Source of the DNA: Paraglaciecola sp. MB-3u-78
GTDB taxonomy: Bacteria > Pseudomonadota > Gammaproteobacteria > Enterobacterales > Alteromonadaceae
Assembly (NCBI RefSeq): GCF_002835935.1
Contig: NZ_PJCF01000001.1
Span: 1-64,000 of the forward strand
Length of the DNA: 64,000 nt
Direction: 5' to 3'
Part shown: piece by piece, positions 16,711 through 25,860 of the stretch
How the letters are laid out: the number at the start of each line of letters is the position of its first letter
Position numbering within the stretch: the first letter of the stretch is position 1
Translations under genes and position numbers: made by a program
Notes under the pieces: generated by a model
Told to the model about the DNA's origin: nothing
Databases searched by the model: none
What the model saw: only the letters and a program-made list of their open reading frames with translations

Positions 16711-16732
16711 TAAAAAGGCAGCTTTCGCTGCC
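16711..16732 (-). terminator. Rho-independent terminator of the exopolysaccharide operon
   Basis: Read on the minus strand, GGCAGC-GAAA-GCTGCC is followed directly by TTTTTAAA. The hairpin occupies 16717-16732 and lies about 20 bp past the stop of the last glycosyltransferase gene. The GNRA-type loop and T-run make this a textbook intrinsic terminator. Confidence 0.9.
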
Positions 16733-16751
16733 CTCATAACTCCATCAAAAG

Positions 16752-17597
16752 CTAAAGACAATTAGCTACCTTGTTTAACAACCTAGTATTTAAAGACAAA
16801 ACATTCTTAGCCCTCCATATTAACCAGTATCGAGTCTGACTGGCGTAGTAGATCACTCTGTCCTTCAGTGGGAAGGCCATTTTTTCGCCTTCTTGATAAT
16901 AAAAACAATCTTTTGAACGTTTTAACCAGTCGTCATCAGATTTGTTTTTAACATGCAAAAAGCTGTAAGGATTACTGAGTCTAATTTCGCGGCGCATCTT
17001 AATTTGTTCAGGTGTACGCTCTGCATAATGATGGCAGATTGGCGATGGACGATACATGTTTTGGCAAAACGGTGGCACTTTACCACTTATATTTTCTGGC
17101 CACTTTTCGCTAGGTGAATTTCTAAAAAAGCGTGGCTCACGCCAGTTGATTCGATAATAACGGCGACGCTCCGATACTTTTAATGCTTTGTCTTCTTGGT
17201 CATAAACGGCTAAGTCATTATCGGTGAAGTAAAATTGTGCTTGCCAAACACGCATTTGATTTTTGTTGTGTTGCATGGCTTTCACTAACATAGGCCGAGG
17301 ATCTTCGGTGAGCATTTCATCGGCATCTAAGATATACCACCAGTCTGAAGGTGAATAACGATGGTGAAACATGTTGTACACTCGATTTCTAAATTGATTA
17401 CGGTAAATCTCATCGGTATGGGCGGCTATTATAATACGTTCATCATTTAGCGCTTTTTCGCAAATAAGCTCCCAACTGCCGTCAGTTGAACCGTTATCAA
17501 ACACATAAATAATGTCGCAAAACCTAAGGGCATTATTTAAAGTTTCTAGAATAATGTCGGCTTCATTTTTCATAATACAAATTGCGTTAAGTTTCAT
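16752..17597 (-). CDS. Family 2 glycosyltransferase
   Basis: The 281-aa protein starts with the GT2 nucleotide-binding strand (LNAICIMKNEADIILETLNN), continues with IYVFDNGSTDGS and has the metal-binding DAD motif in WWYILDADEML. The later part, rich in Arg and Tyr (RRYYRINWREPRFFRNSP), resembles SunS/WaaE-like GT2 proteins. It is the last gene of the leftward polysaccharide operon, 12 bp after the preceding glycosyltransferase, and should add one sugar to the lipid-linked repeat unit in the cytoplasm. Donor and acceptor cannot be read from sequence. Confidence 0.88.
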   Translation of the reverse strand: MKLNAICIMKNEADIILETLNNALRFCDIIYVFDNGSTDGSWELICEKALNDERIIIAAHTDEIYRNQFRNRVYNMFHHRYSPSDWWYILDADEMLTEDPRPMLVKAMQHNKNQMRVWQAQFYFTDNDLAVYDQEDKALKVSERRRYYRINWREPRFFRNSPSEKWPENISGKVPPFCQNMYRPSPICHHYAERTPEQIKMRREIRLSNPYSFLHVKNKSDDDWLKRSKDCFYYQEGEKMAFPLKDRVIYYASQTRYWLIWRAKNVLSLNTRLLNKVANCL

Positions 17598-17609
17598 ATT
17601 GATCTCTTA

Positions 17610-18578
17610 CTAAAGTGAATCTTGACGAGCAGCTTGACGATTAACTCGCGTCAGATTTGCCAGCGTTGAAAACAGAAATTGAGTGATTAACCACACACCG
17701 AATAAGTGACGATGTAATGGTTTAAATTTGCTAACAGGGTGTTTGAGTAGCTGCTTGGCAGCGGCTAATTGACCTGCCTGAATATTGATTTTGGCTAAAT
17801 GACAAATGTGCGCCGCACAATATTGCAACACAAAAGGCGCGATAAGTTTATCTACCTGACCTGCGGCTACTTTTGCCAATAAACGTTTGGCAAAAGGTAA
17901 TATGTCTTGAGGTATATGCCTGTCACAGGCCCTATTCTCGCTATCGGTGTGGTATAACATTAGCACTAGCGGCGTATAAACTAGGTTAGACTGCAATGCG
18001 ATTTGCGAAAACAGTGCTTGGTCTTCACCCATGGCTTCACCAACAGGGAATCCCCCAAGCTGCTTAAATAGTTGAGTACTTATCACTAAACTTGACGGCA
18101 TAAAAGGCAAGTCACCTTTAGCACACACCTCAAAGTAATTATTCATCACACAGCCTGTTGGCGATATATCACCAATGGCTAACTTTGGGTTTTGATAACC
18201 ACCATCTGCAATTACTTTCTGGTAATTACTGGCGAAACATTGATGCTCTGGAAAGCGCTGGATCAACTTACTCATTTCATATAAATAAAATGGTGACCAT
18301 TGATCGTCGGCATCAATAAAAGCGATATGCTGGTATTGAGCTATTCTCACACCATAATTACGAGCTGCAGAGACTCCCTGATTTTTTTGCTTCACTAAAA
18401 CCAAGTTAGGAATATTTAGTGCTGCCACTTTGGCTGCACTGCCATCAGTTGAACCATCGTCAACCACTATGATTTCTGCTGCAGTAAAACGCTGCTCACA
18501 GATTGAATGGAGTGTTCGGATGACACTATCAACTTTGTTGTACAAAGGAATGACGACTGAAAATTTTACTGTTTTCAT
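17610..18578 (-). CDS. Family 2 glycosyltransferase
   Basis: The 322-aa protein has the canonical GT2 fold signature: FSVVIPLYNKVDSVIRTLHS, EIIVVDDGSTDGSA, GVSAARNYGV, then IAFIDADDQW with the DxD-type motif. A later MGEDQALFSQIA contains the ED motif typical of inverting GT2 enzymes. The C-terminal 90 residues are helical. It lies between the pyruvyl-transferase gene and another GT2 gene with short gaps, consistent with co-transcription and a role in repeat-unit assembly. Confidence 0.9.
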   Translation of the reverse strand: MKTVKFSVVIPLYNKVDSVIRTLHSICEQRFTAAEIIVVDDGSTDGSAAKVAALNIPNLVLVKQKNQGVSAARNYGVRIAQYQHIAFIDADDQWSPFYLYEMSKLIQRFPEHQCFASNYQKVIADGGYQNPKLAIGDISPTGCVMNNYFEVCAKGDLPFMPSSLVISTQLFKQLGGFPVGEAMGEDQALFSQIALQSNLVYTPLVLMLYHTDSENRACDRHIPQDILPFAKRLLAKVAAGQVDKLIAPFVLQYCAAHICHLAKINIQAGQLAAAKQLLKHPVSKFKPLHRHLFGVWLITQFLFSTLANLTRVNRQAARQDSL

Positions 18579-18593
18579 ATTATTGGCTCCCAG

Positions 18594-19688
18594 TTATGCT
18601 GACCAATTAAGCAGCGCGGCTTGCACTGCTTCATCGGGTTTCATAGCCGGTTTTGCAAAGCCTGTGCCAATACCCTGTTTTAGCTGTTGCGATAGCTGTT
18701 GAGGATCAATATATTGCGCATCATATCGGTAGGCTTCAGGTACCCCAACCTGTTCACACCAGCTGCGACATTTTTTATGGTAATTTATTGATATTCCAGG
18801 AGTATTTACCATGAAAGACATAATTGCTGAATGTAATCTCATGGACACTGTTGCCTTAAAACTAGCAATGCGTTGCAGTACTTTAAATGGGTTAGGATCG
18901 TACGCAATATGGGTCATAGACACATCACTTGAAACCCGCGACATGATTTTTTGATGAATGGAAAAATCCCCAAATTGCGAATGATTATTGAAATCCAATA
19001 AAAATATTGGTTCTTGGGTTTGCTGCCAGGTTTGTTCTATCGCTGCCACAGCCATGTCGATGCGATTTTGTTCGTTGTTTTTGTTTACATTGCCAAAGGG
19101 GTCAACTGCTTGCTGGCAAAAATTAAACATTATGCCATTACGTTCTATATCAATTAAGCGGTTAGTTTGATGGCAGAGCATGAGTGGCGCAAGATCGAAG
19201 GTTAACATCACATTAGCGTTAGGTGCGATAGTTTGGGCAATCGTTAGGCTTTGAGGATCTCTTACGCCGGTGAAACCACATTCGTTAAGAAACTTGGTGC
19301 AGGATTTTTCTGCTTCAAGGGACTCAAATGGACCAATGCCAACCCCTACTGCTCGGCTGGCTTTTTGCCCTGCTAACTTAATCAGATGGCGTTTAAATTC
19401 GATATCTTTGGTGCTATGTAATACAGAACCACCACCAAATATGACTTTCTCACTTTGCAATGCATTTTTATAATGCGAAAGTCGCTGATGACCACGAAAA
19501 CGTGGCTCAGGCATCCCTTTAATATCGCCAAATTCTTCACATTTAATCAAACCCGCACTGCTGACTTTGTTATGGGTTGCACCCAGTAAATGGTGGCTGG
19601 CCCAACGCGTCGTATACAAAAGCACGTCGTCACCGGTGTTTTGCATGCCGTAATAGCCCGTAAGATAAGCATGGTATTGCTTAAACAT
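18594..19688 (-). CDS. Polysaccharide pyruvyl transferase family protein
   Basis: The 364-aa protein begins YLTGYYGMQNTGDDVLLYTT, the typical start of CsaB/WcaK-type transferases. It has FGGGSVLHSTKDIEF, VGVGIGPFES, a GVRDPQSL block and a late SMRLHSAIMSFMVNTPGISI, where the RLH motif is characteristic. Such enzymes add pyruvate ketals from phosphoenolpyruvate to exopolysaccharide sugars, giving negative charge; some family members do other chemistry. Its place inside a Wza/Wzz locus supports the polysaccharide role. It follows the ligase/polymerase gene by 1 bp. Confidence 0.87.
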   Translation of the reverse strand: MFKQYHAYLTGYYGMQNTGDDVLLYTTRWASHHLLGATHNKVSSAGLIKCEEFGDIKGMPEPRFRGHQRLSHYKNALQSEKVIFGGGSVLHSTKDIEFKRHLIKLAGQKASRAVGVGIGPFESLEAEKSCTKFLNECGFTGVRDPQSLTIAQTIAPNANVMLTFDLAPLMLCHQTNRLIDIERNGIMFNFCQQAVDPFGNVNKNNEQNRIDMAVAAIEQTWQQTQEPIFLLDFNNHSQFGDFSIHQKIMSRVSSDVSMTHIAYDPNPFKVLQRIASFKATVSMRLHSAIMSFMVNTPGISINYHKKCRSWCEQVGVPEAYRYDAQYIDPQQLSQQLKQGIGTGFAKPAMKPDEAVQAALLNWSA

Positions 19689-19689
19689 G

Positions 19690-20949
19690 TTATTCTCCGT
19701 TTCGTAAATTTTTAAAGGTCATACCCAGCCAGAACAAAGCTGGCCAATAAAGGTATGCAAGAATTTCTAAGTTTTCAAAAAAGCTGTAACAAGCGAACAC
19801 AATTAACATGCACATAGCAGCACGTGCTTGCACATTGTGGGCCGAAAAGACAAGTAGATAGAGAAGGCTTAAAATCATTGGGATTGCTAAGGAAAATAAC
19901 CCCACTAAACCTTTAACAAACAATAAGCCGTACCAAGTATGGTGTGAGCCTATTGGCATAAACTCGACTAATTTGGGACCTGACTCAACCTTTCCATGGC
20001 CCCATATAGGTGCTTCATCACGCCAGCGTTGCACGGCTAAATTTTCTAATGCAGTGCGCACTCGTGTTGACGCGGGGCGCGCTTCTTTAACTTGTTGAAA
20101 GGCGTCCATCACCATTTCGTAGATAGGCTCGCCCAACAGCAAAATAATAGGCAATAAAAAACCAAGACCCAGTAATAACCATGGGTTTTTCAACTGACGA
20201 GTAAACAAAAACAGCGGTATTATCATGATGAAGATTGCCCAACCTGCCCGTGATTGAGATAGCAGCGCCATGACTACACAACCTGCTACGCCCCAGTTTC
20301 TCCATACTTTGTCTTTTTCTTGTAAGCAGAAAATCACAAAAATACAGCTCAAGAACCCAGCAGCAGGGGCCCATGGCGCAAAAAACTGCCAACGCCCCGC
20401 GCCTGTCTCTGGGTTTAATCCGTATAAGCTGACCATAAAGAAGTTGTCACCAGCGCCGCCCAAAATTTGTAGTGGAGAGATAAACAATTGCCCAGGTACT
20501 CGAACTACATAAAGAATAAAAGTTATCACCCCAAAAATAGCAGTGTGTTTACCCACAACACATACGGCTCGAATAAGACTTTCAGGCTTTAGGTTCACCA
20601 CAGCGCCTAATAGCGGAAACACCCCCAACAAAGCCCAACCTTTAGCCCAACCCACTGTGCTTTTAATGGTTTGAGAGGTGCCTAGTGACCAATCTGCGTG
20701 GCCTACCCACAAACTAATTAACATCACCAGCATGCCAAGCCCCCACACCCACACAATCATGGGTACCTGGTTGAAGCTATTTTCACCTTCAACAAAGGCC
20801 CGTAACGCAACAACGCCTAGCACAGTCCAACCTAATGCTGAGCCCGTGATGTATAACCCACCTATTGCATAAATAGGATAGGTAAATACCAAGGCCCAAC
20901 AAATTAACTTCTCTTCAACAGTACGTTGATTATGCGTCTGCGATTGCAT
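19690..20949 (-). CDS. O-antigen ligase/polymerase family membrane protein
   Basis: The 419-aa protein is almost wholly hydrophobic with ten or more membrane segments. It has a large loop between QVKEARPASTRVRTALENLA and FMPIGSHHTWYGLLFVKGL, and the motif SQSRAGWAIFIM typical of the Wzy_C/WaaL superfamily. In a Wzy-dependent exopolysaccharide locus it most likely polymerises repeat units in the periplasm, but sequence alone does not separate polymerase from ligase. Its 5' end overlaps the chain-length gene by 46 bp, so translation is coupled. Confidence 0.8.
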   Translation of the reverse strand: MQSQTHNQRTVEEKLICWALVFTYPIYAIGGLYITGSALGWTVLGVVALRAFVEGENSFNQVPMIVWVWGLGMLVMLISLWVGHADWSLGTSQTIKSTVGWAKGWALLGVFPLLGAVVNLKPESLIRAVCVVGKHTAIFGVITFILYVVRVPGQLFISPLQILGGAGDNFFMVSLYGLNPETGAGRWQFFAPWAPAAGFLSCIFVIFCLQEKDKVWRNWGVAGCVVMALLSQSRAGWAIFIMIIPLFLFTRQLKNPWLLLGLGFLLPIILLLGEPIYEMVMDAFQQVKEARPASTRVRTALENLAVQRWRDEAPIWGHGKVESGPKLVEFMPIGSHHTWYGLLFVKGLVGLFSLAIPMILSLLYLLVFSAHNVQARAAMCMLIVFACYSFFENLEILAYLYWPALFWLGMTFKNLRNGE

Positions 20950-22295
20950 AACACGGTCACTCCTGAAGTAATGAATAAAAAGCCTACTAGACCAGCTGCT
21001 AAACCTAATTGCGGAATAGGACTGTGAATGTCAGTAGGAAGGGAAGGTTTCGTTAATAGCTGTAACACTGGGTAAGAGGCAAACACATCAGCTTTACCCG
21101 CTTCAAGTCTAGCGGCTGCCGAAGTAAAGATGGCTTCTGCTAAATCAAACTCACGTTGCAAACGGTCTAATACTGCCGACTCTCGGGCGTATATTTTAAG
21201 TTCATCTTTAAGATGTAATTCAGAGCGGTGCAAGTCAGTAATTTGTGCGGTGATCCCTTGGCCTTTGGCAGACGCTTCAATTAAGTCTGCAAACATTTGC
21301 GCACGCTTTGGGTTCATTTCTAAATCAAGGCTACTAAAAACGCTGGCCGCATGAGGACCAGCAATAATATTACTGCGTATAAGTAATCCAGAGCGAGCAG
21401 CTTGGTAACGTTGTTGTTCGGCCACCACTTTAGGGTGACCATCTCCCCAACGAGATTGATACTCAGACAATTGTGACGTACTGATGTCTAACTCTTTGAG
21501 TAAACCGCGAAATTCCACGTCAGATTGCAAGATAAAAGCCTTGCCTGCCAAATCAGCCGACACCCCTAAATTCTTGCCTAAGCCAAAAGTGTAATCGACT
21601 AAATTAGAGGCTTCGGCTTGCAAGTAAAGTTGCTTTTCTTTGATGGTTTGTAGACTACTCACTAATAACGTGAATTGCTCTTGAGACACAAACGTTGAGC
21701 TTTGTTGAAATTGTAAGATATTGGCCCGGGCTTCATTTAATCTGATACGGTAATCATCCAGCACTCTTTGGATACTCTTATCTCTGTGAGACACCTCATC
21801 TGCCCGTAAACGGTTTAGCTCGTCTTGAAGGCTGTTATACAATGCCCATGCCTTTGCTTCTGCTTGTTTAGCACTGCTTCCTTTAATAGTTACCGCTAAA
21901 ATAGAAGTTTGTTCAGTCAATGCAATTTTAGGTTGACCAAATTTGACAGCCGATAATGATGTTTTTTCACTGGCAAGATTCAACACCCCTCTGCTTAGTA
22001 GCATTTCTTTGTAATTCACTCGTGGGTTAAAGCCACCCGCTGAAAACGGCGCACTGGTTTGTGATTGCACTTGTCCCACATTATCAAGGGCCACGCTAGA
22101 TGTTGCACCGGTTCCAGGTAACACCAGCTCCAGATCACTTTGGTAAACTGGTGCTTTATTCAGATAAAGCATCACAATCAAAGCGATAAACAAATAACCA
22201 CACACACACAGTTCTAAATATGGCCATCTCACTATGCGATAAACCTGTGCTCTGAATTTCTGATAACGTGTAGGAATAGCGATGGGATGATGCAT
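20904..22295 (-). CDS. Wzz/GumC-type chain-length determinant protein
   Basis: The 463-aa protein has a membrane segment near residues 28-45 (LCVCGYLFIALIVMLYLN), a long periplasmic coiled-coil region (LRADEVSHRDKSIQRVLDDY, QEQFTLLVSSLQTIKEKQL) and a second membrane segment near the C-terminus after PSLPTDIHSPIPQLGLAAG. The proline-rich stretch before the last membrane segment is typical of polysaccharide co-polymerases. There is no fused tyrosine-kinase domain, as in GumC-like proteins. It starts 9 bp after the Wza-type gene and likely controls polymer length together with it. Confidence 0.87.
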   Translation of the reverse strand: MHHPIAIPTRYQKFRAQVYRIVRWPYLELCVCGYLFIALIVMLYLNKAPVYQSDLELVLPGTGATSSVALDNVGQVQSQTSAPFSAGGFNPRVNYKEMLLSRGVLNLASEKTSLSAVKFGQPKIALTEQTSILAVTIKGSSAKQAEAKAWALYNSLQDELNRLRADEVSHRDKSIQRVLDDYRIRLNEARANILQFQQSSTFVSQEQFTLLVSSLQTIKEKQLYLQAEASNLVDYTFGLGKNLGVSADLAGKAFILQSDVEFRGLLKELDISTSQLSEYQSRWGDGHPKVVAEQQRYQAARSGLLIRSNIIAGPHAASVFSSLDLEMNPKRAQMFADLIEASAKGQGITAQITDLHRSELHLKDELKIYARESAVLDRLQREFDLAEAIFTSAAARLEAGKADVFASYPVLQLLTKPSLPTDIHSPIPQLGLAAGLVGFLFITSGVTVLCNRRRIINVLLKRS

Positions 22296-22304
22296 AATAA
22301 TATC

Positions 22305-23594
22305 CTAAAACAACAACGTGAATGGTCTTAACACGTCAACAATAGTGCTTGCTACATCTCGTATATTAGTAATATCAGAGTCGTAACAAGCTATGGCATC
22401 GTTGGGCATGACATAAGGATTAATGTCATCACGGTTGGCCTGTCTCATTAATTGTTCAACAGAGCGTTCCACAACTTGTGTTTGATGAGTGATGGGGTGA
22501 ATACTCGCCAACATCACTTTACGAGAAGCATTTGTCCACTCTTTACCACCCACACAGTTGGCTGATACCGCAGCCTGTAATAGTTTGGTGCCATAGGGCA
22601 AGTTTGTAGAGTAATTCCCTATCCCTGCACCTGAATTACTTTGTGCAGAATCAATCAGGTTAGACATAAAGACCCGAAAACCTTTAGGTGTGATTTGGCT
22701 AGGTCGAACTAAATGAGATTGAAAACATCCGGTGCTTGGCACAATCACCTGATCGCCATCGATCAGTGGGTAATCCTTGACGGGTAAGCCAGATAATATG
22801 CCCGTTAAGTCGACTTCAATCTGCCATCCTTGACGAATAAGGATAACTTGATCGAGCTTGGCATCGGGTCTTGCGCCGTAGGCTGCGCGTATGGCTTCTG
22901 AAAGTAATCTTTTATGACTGTAATCGCCTGCTGCTACGACCCTTTGATCCATCTCATCATTCGCACGTGTACTATTGATCAGCACCCTACCCGGTTGAAA
23001 TACCGCGCCAGTAACGGGTACTTCAATTGCTGCTAAGTGCAAAACTTTAACGTGCACCGTTGCGGTTGCTGGGCGAAAAACATTAGCTTTGATTAACGCC
23101 ATTTCTACTCGATCTGATAATTCTCTAGGCGACATGCCAGATGCAGAAATTGGATCAAGAATAGGTAACGTCAATAAACCTAAGTTGTCTAATACATAAC
23201 TGCCATTAAATCCTTCTCCGAACTCCATCATGATTTCAATCATGTCACCTGGGCTAAGGGGTAAGGTATTGCGTGCAGGATTCATTCTTGAAGGTAACGG
23301 CGCTTGGCTTGGAGCAGAAGACAAGATAGGTTTATCAACCCGATAATTAAGGGGTGCCGCAAAATCCGCGCGGTCAACACAATTTAACTGTGCAGCAAAT
23401 ACATTGCCCGGGACACTTTGTTGACTGAACAACTCGCCATTGTCGTTTTTAGTACCGTAAAAACCAGAAGAGGAATTTTCGATTTCTTGCAAACCATGCT
23501 GTTGGGCACAACCTGCCAATAAACATAAACTTAAAACACTGGTCGCTGTACTGATTTTCGCTCTCTGTGTAAGATTTAATAGAACCGTCTTCAT
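22305..23594 (-). CDS. Wza-type outer-membrane polysaccharide export lipoprotein
   Basis: From ATG at 23594 the product is 429 aa with a lipobox LCLLAGC (Cys29). The body has the polysaccharide export signature LSPGDMIEIMMEFGEGFNG, YVLDNLGLLTLPILDPISAS and MSPRELSDRVEMALIK, followed by SLBB-like segments (VPVTGAVFQPGRVLI, YPLIDGDQVIVPSTG). The start is chosen because it gives a proper lipoprotein signal; an upstream frame to 23684 does not. It begins a transcript of its own after the 260-bp gap that contains a hairpin. Confidence 0.88.
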   Translation of the reverse strand: MKTVLLNLTQRAKISTATSVLSLCLLAGCAQQHGLQEIENSSSGFYGTKNDNGELFSQQSVPGNVFAAQLNCVDRADFAAPLNYRVDKPILSSAPSQAPLPSRMNPARNTLPLSPGDMIEIMMEFGEGFNGSYVLDNLGLLTLPILDPISASGMSPRELSDRVEMALIKANVFRPATATVHVKVLHLAAIEVPVTGAVFQPGRVLINSTRANDEMDQRVVAAGDYSHKRLLSEAIRAAYGARPDAKLDQVILIRQGWQIEVDLTGILSGLPVKDYPLIDGDQVIVPSTGCFQSHLVRPSQITPKGFRVFMSNLIDSAQSNSGAGIGNYSTNLPYGTKLLQAAVSANCVGGKEWTNASRKVMLASIHPITHQTQVVERSVEQLMRQANRDDINPYVMPNDAIACYDSDITNIRDVASTIVDVLRPFTLLF

Positions 23595-23854
23595 TAAATA
23601 TCCCGTGACTAATCTGTAGTCTATGTGACTCATATCACTCACTATTGCAGCAACTAGGCCAATCACAGAATAAACATAACACACTGTTTTATATGCATTT
23701 TATTTTTCTAAAAAGATTAATCTTTTGCATATTGCAAAGGTATTTTTGATTTGCGAAATGCGAATTGCGAAAGGATTGAGGGGATAATGAGGTCAATTTG
23801 CGATAAATAAGCGACAGATAAAGCTTATTTATCGCAGCTACTTTTTACTGAATA
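23595..23854. promoter_or_regulatory. Regulatory gap before the Wza-type gene, with strong hairpin
   Basis: GCGATAAATAAGC at 23800-23812 and its perfect complement at 23823-23835 form a 13-bp stem with a 10-nt loop, 20 bp after the priming-transferase stop. It may terminate or attenuate leftward transcription, but it lacks a T-run. Nearer the Wza gene the DNA carries repeated TTGCGAAA, TGCGAA and TTGCAAAGG units (about 23720-23775) that look like protein-binding half sites. No sigma-70 boxes were clear. Confidence 0.5.
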
Positions 23855-24550
23855 CTAATAGGCTCCTCTAGCGCCAATAACACAAGGTAAAGTTGCGAGT
23901 AATATTCTAATATCATAACCGACGCTCTGTTTTTGAAGGTAACGGTCGTCTAACGCAACTTGGGTGTCAAAATCAGTATCCGCCCTACCCGATACTTGCC
24001 ATAAACCCGATAAACCCGGCATTCCGTTAAGACGACATAACGCGGAAGTAGGATAAGCATTTACCTCAATAGCCAAAGCTGGACGAGGCCCAATTAACGC
24101 CATATCACCTTTAACAATATTGATTAATTGTGGCAGTTCATCGATTGAGAACTTACGTATAAATGCACCGACGATAGAAATACGAGGGTCATTTTTATAT
24201 TTTTTGCAGATACCGTCCCGATCACTGGTACTTGGATCAGGCTCAGCATATCGACGATCCGTTTTTAAATACATTGAGCGGAACTTGTACATTTTAAAAT
24301 GACGACCATATTTACCAATCCTATCTTGACTAAAAAAACAACTGCCGCCGCTTTCTAAACGAATAAGCAACATGACTATCATTAACAAAGGTGACAAAAA
24401 CAGTAAAGTAATCAAAGCCGCTGAACGTTGCAGAAACATCGGTATACCGTTGTGTTTACCCGTCAACTTTACTGGATAAGAAGGAGTATCTTGTTCGCTG
24501 GAAACAATATATTGGTCAATAGTTGGGTTTGAAATAGTAGGATTAGTCAT
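23855..24550 (-). CDS. Priming sugar transferase (undecaprenyl-phosphate hexose-1-P transferase)
   Basis: The 231-aa protein contains the Bac_transf catalytic unit: a membrane segment (AALITLLFLSPLLMIVMLL), then FFSQDRIGKYGRHFKMYKFR SMY in two blocks, RKFSIDELPQLINIVKGDMA, LIGPRPAL and PGLSGLWQVSGRADTDF. It corresponds to the WbaP/WcaJ C-terminal half without the extra N-terminal membrane domain. It transfers a sugar phosphate to undecaprenyl phosphate to begin each repeat unit on the inner membrane. It sits 2 bp after the WecG-type gene. Confidence 0.92.
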   Translation of the reverse strand: MTNPTISNPTIDQYIVSSEQDTPSYPVKLTGKHNGIPMFLQRSAALITLLFLSPLLMIVMLLIRLESGGSCFFSQDRIGKYGRHFKMYKFRSMYLKTDRRYAEPDPSTSDRDGICKKYKNDPRISIVGAFIRKFSIDELPQLINIVKGDMALIGPRPALAIEVNAYPTSALCRLNGMPGLSGLWQVSGRADTDFDTQVALDDRYLQKQSVGYDIRILLATLPCVIGARGAY

Positions 24551-24552
24551 GA

Positions 24553-25860
24553 TTAAAGTCCTCGACTTGCACGGTTAAAAACAAAGGTACGAATTAAAAA
24601 TAGTGGGTTGCCAATAACATAGCGTTTAAATTTACTTTTTGGCTCTTGCATTAACCTCCAGACCCATTCCAAACCTAATTCGCGCATCCATATTGGCGCT
24701 CTTGAAATGTGTCCTGAGTAGAAATCAAACAATCCACCTACCGCCAATGCGGTGCGACAGGTCAGTTGTGGGGCGTTATCTTTAAGCCATTGTTCTTGCA
24801 CGGGAGAACCCATGGCTAATAGCAAAATATCGGCATTCGACTGATTGATACGCTTTACTGCGTTGCTATCATCGGTGCGCTCAAAATATCCATGTTCAGC
24901 TCCCGCAATAATTAACCTTGGATATTGTTTTAGAAGGTTATTAGCAGTGGCAATGGCGACCCCAGGCTTAGCTCCCAATAGATAGATTGACATTCCTTGG
25001 GCCTGAGCAGCTTCGCAAAGTTGAGGCAACATATCTGTACCATTGAGATTATCTCTGATGTTAATACCGAGGTTTTTTGCAGCAAGCCTTAATCCGGAGC
25101 CGTCAGCAAAACTGCGGTTAGCAGCATTTAGATTAGATTTAAGTTGTGGATGATCGACACTTAAGTTGACTGAGTTAACATTAACAAAGCAGCCAGTTTT
25201 ACAACTCTTAGGTTTTTGTTCGCCATTTATTAAGAGGTCTTGTTCAGACATCACCCAATCAACCGCATCCGTCATAGTGTCATTATTAATTTTCAGCCCG
25301 AACACACTAAAAATAGCAGGGGTGGTTAACTGAGACTTATTATTGTTATATAAAAACGTGGTGAGTCCGGCCTTTAATAATAGCGATACGTACCCGAGTC
25401 GGTTGCCAGAAAACTGCTGTTCAAGTAACTCATATTTTTCGATGGTGACGAGTCCACTGGCTTGATGCAAAGTCACCGCATCAAACAGACCCGCTGGAAT
25501 AAAGGAATAAGACTGTAAACGCTCTATTTGCTGTGCGGTCAATTCAATATCAATGGGCATGCCACACAAGCTAATGCGTTTGGTCAACACAGCCCATAAC
25601 ATCGGCACACCTTTAAATAGCCCAGAACTAAAGCGCTGGTATTGAACAGGTCTACCAAGGCAGTCTTGCTTTGTAGAGTATTCAAAAACCGTTTTACCTT
25701 TGGCTACAGCCAAATATGTATTCAATAGAAGAATGGGTAAGCTCATTAATAATAAACAGGCGCTTATTGGGCGGTTAAACTCTGTGCCTAAGTAACGCTG
25801 CTGTTGGGTCCCATCGACAACACGACTTATTTCCTGAAGTAAAAATGGTTTAGCTGACAT
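24553..25860 (-). CDS. WecG/TagA/CpsF glycosyltransferase fused to a degenerate priming-transferase domain
   Basis: ATG at 25860 has GGAG 7 nt upstream and is preferred over a TTG at 25872. Counting from that TTG, residues 188-430 are a standard WecG/TagA/CpsF domain: FADGSGLRLAAK, GTDMLPQLCEAA, IYLLGAKPGV, GSPVQEQWL, GGLFDFYSG and ELGLEWVWRLMQEP. Residues 34-176 look like a sugar-transferase domain that has lost its catalytic signature: a membrane segment, CLGRPVQYQRFSSG where KFRSM is expected, and IPAGLFDAVTLHQASG where PGLSGLWQVSGR is expected. The WecG part likely adds the second sugar to the lipid-linked primer. The N-terminal part may anchor or dock to the active priming enzyme encoded next. 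Confidence 0.85.
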   Translation of the reverse strand: MSAKPFLLQEISRVVDGTQQQRYLGTEFNRPISACLLLMSLPILLLNTYLAVAKGKTVFEYSTKQDCLGRPVQYQRFSSGLFKGVPMLWAVLTKRISLCGMPIDIELTAQQIERLQSYSFIPAGLFDAVTLHQASGLVTIEKYELLEQQFSGNRLGYVSLLLKAGLTTFLYNNNKSQLTTPAIFSVFGLKINNDTMTDAVDWVMSEQDLLINGEQKPKSCKTGCFVNVNSVNLSVDHPQLKSNLNAANRSFADGSGLRLAAKNLGINIRDNLNGTDMLPQLCEAAQAQGMSIYLLGAKPGVAIATANNLLKQYPRLIIAGAEHGYFERTDDSNAVKRINQSNADILLLAMGSPVQEQWLKDNAPQLTCRTALAVGGLFDFYSGHISRAPIWMRELGLEWVWRLMQEPKSKFKRYVIGNPLFLIRTFVFNRASRGL

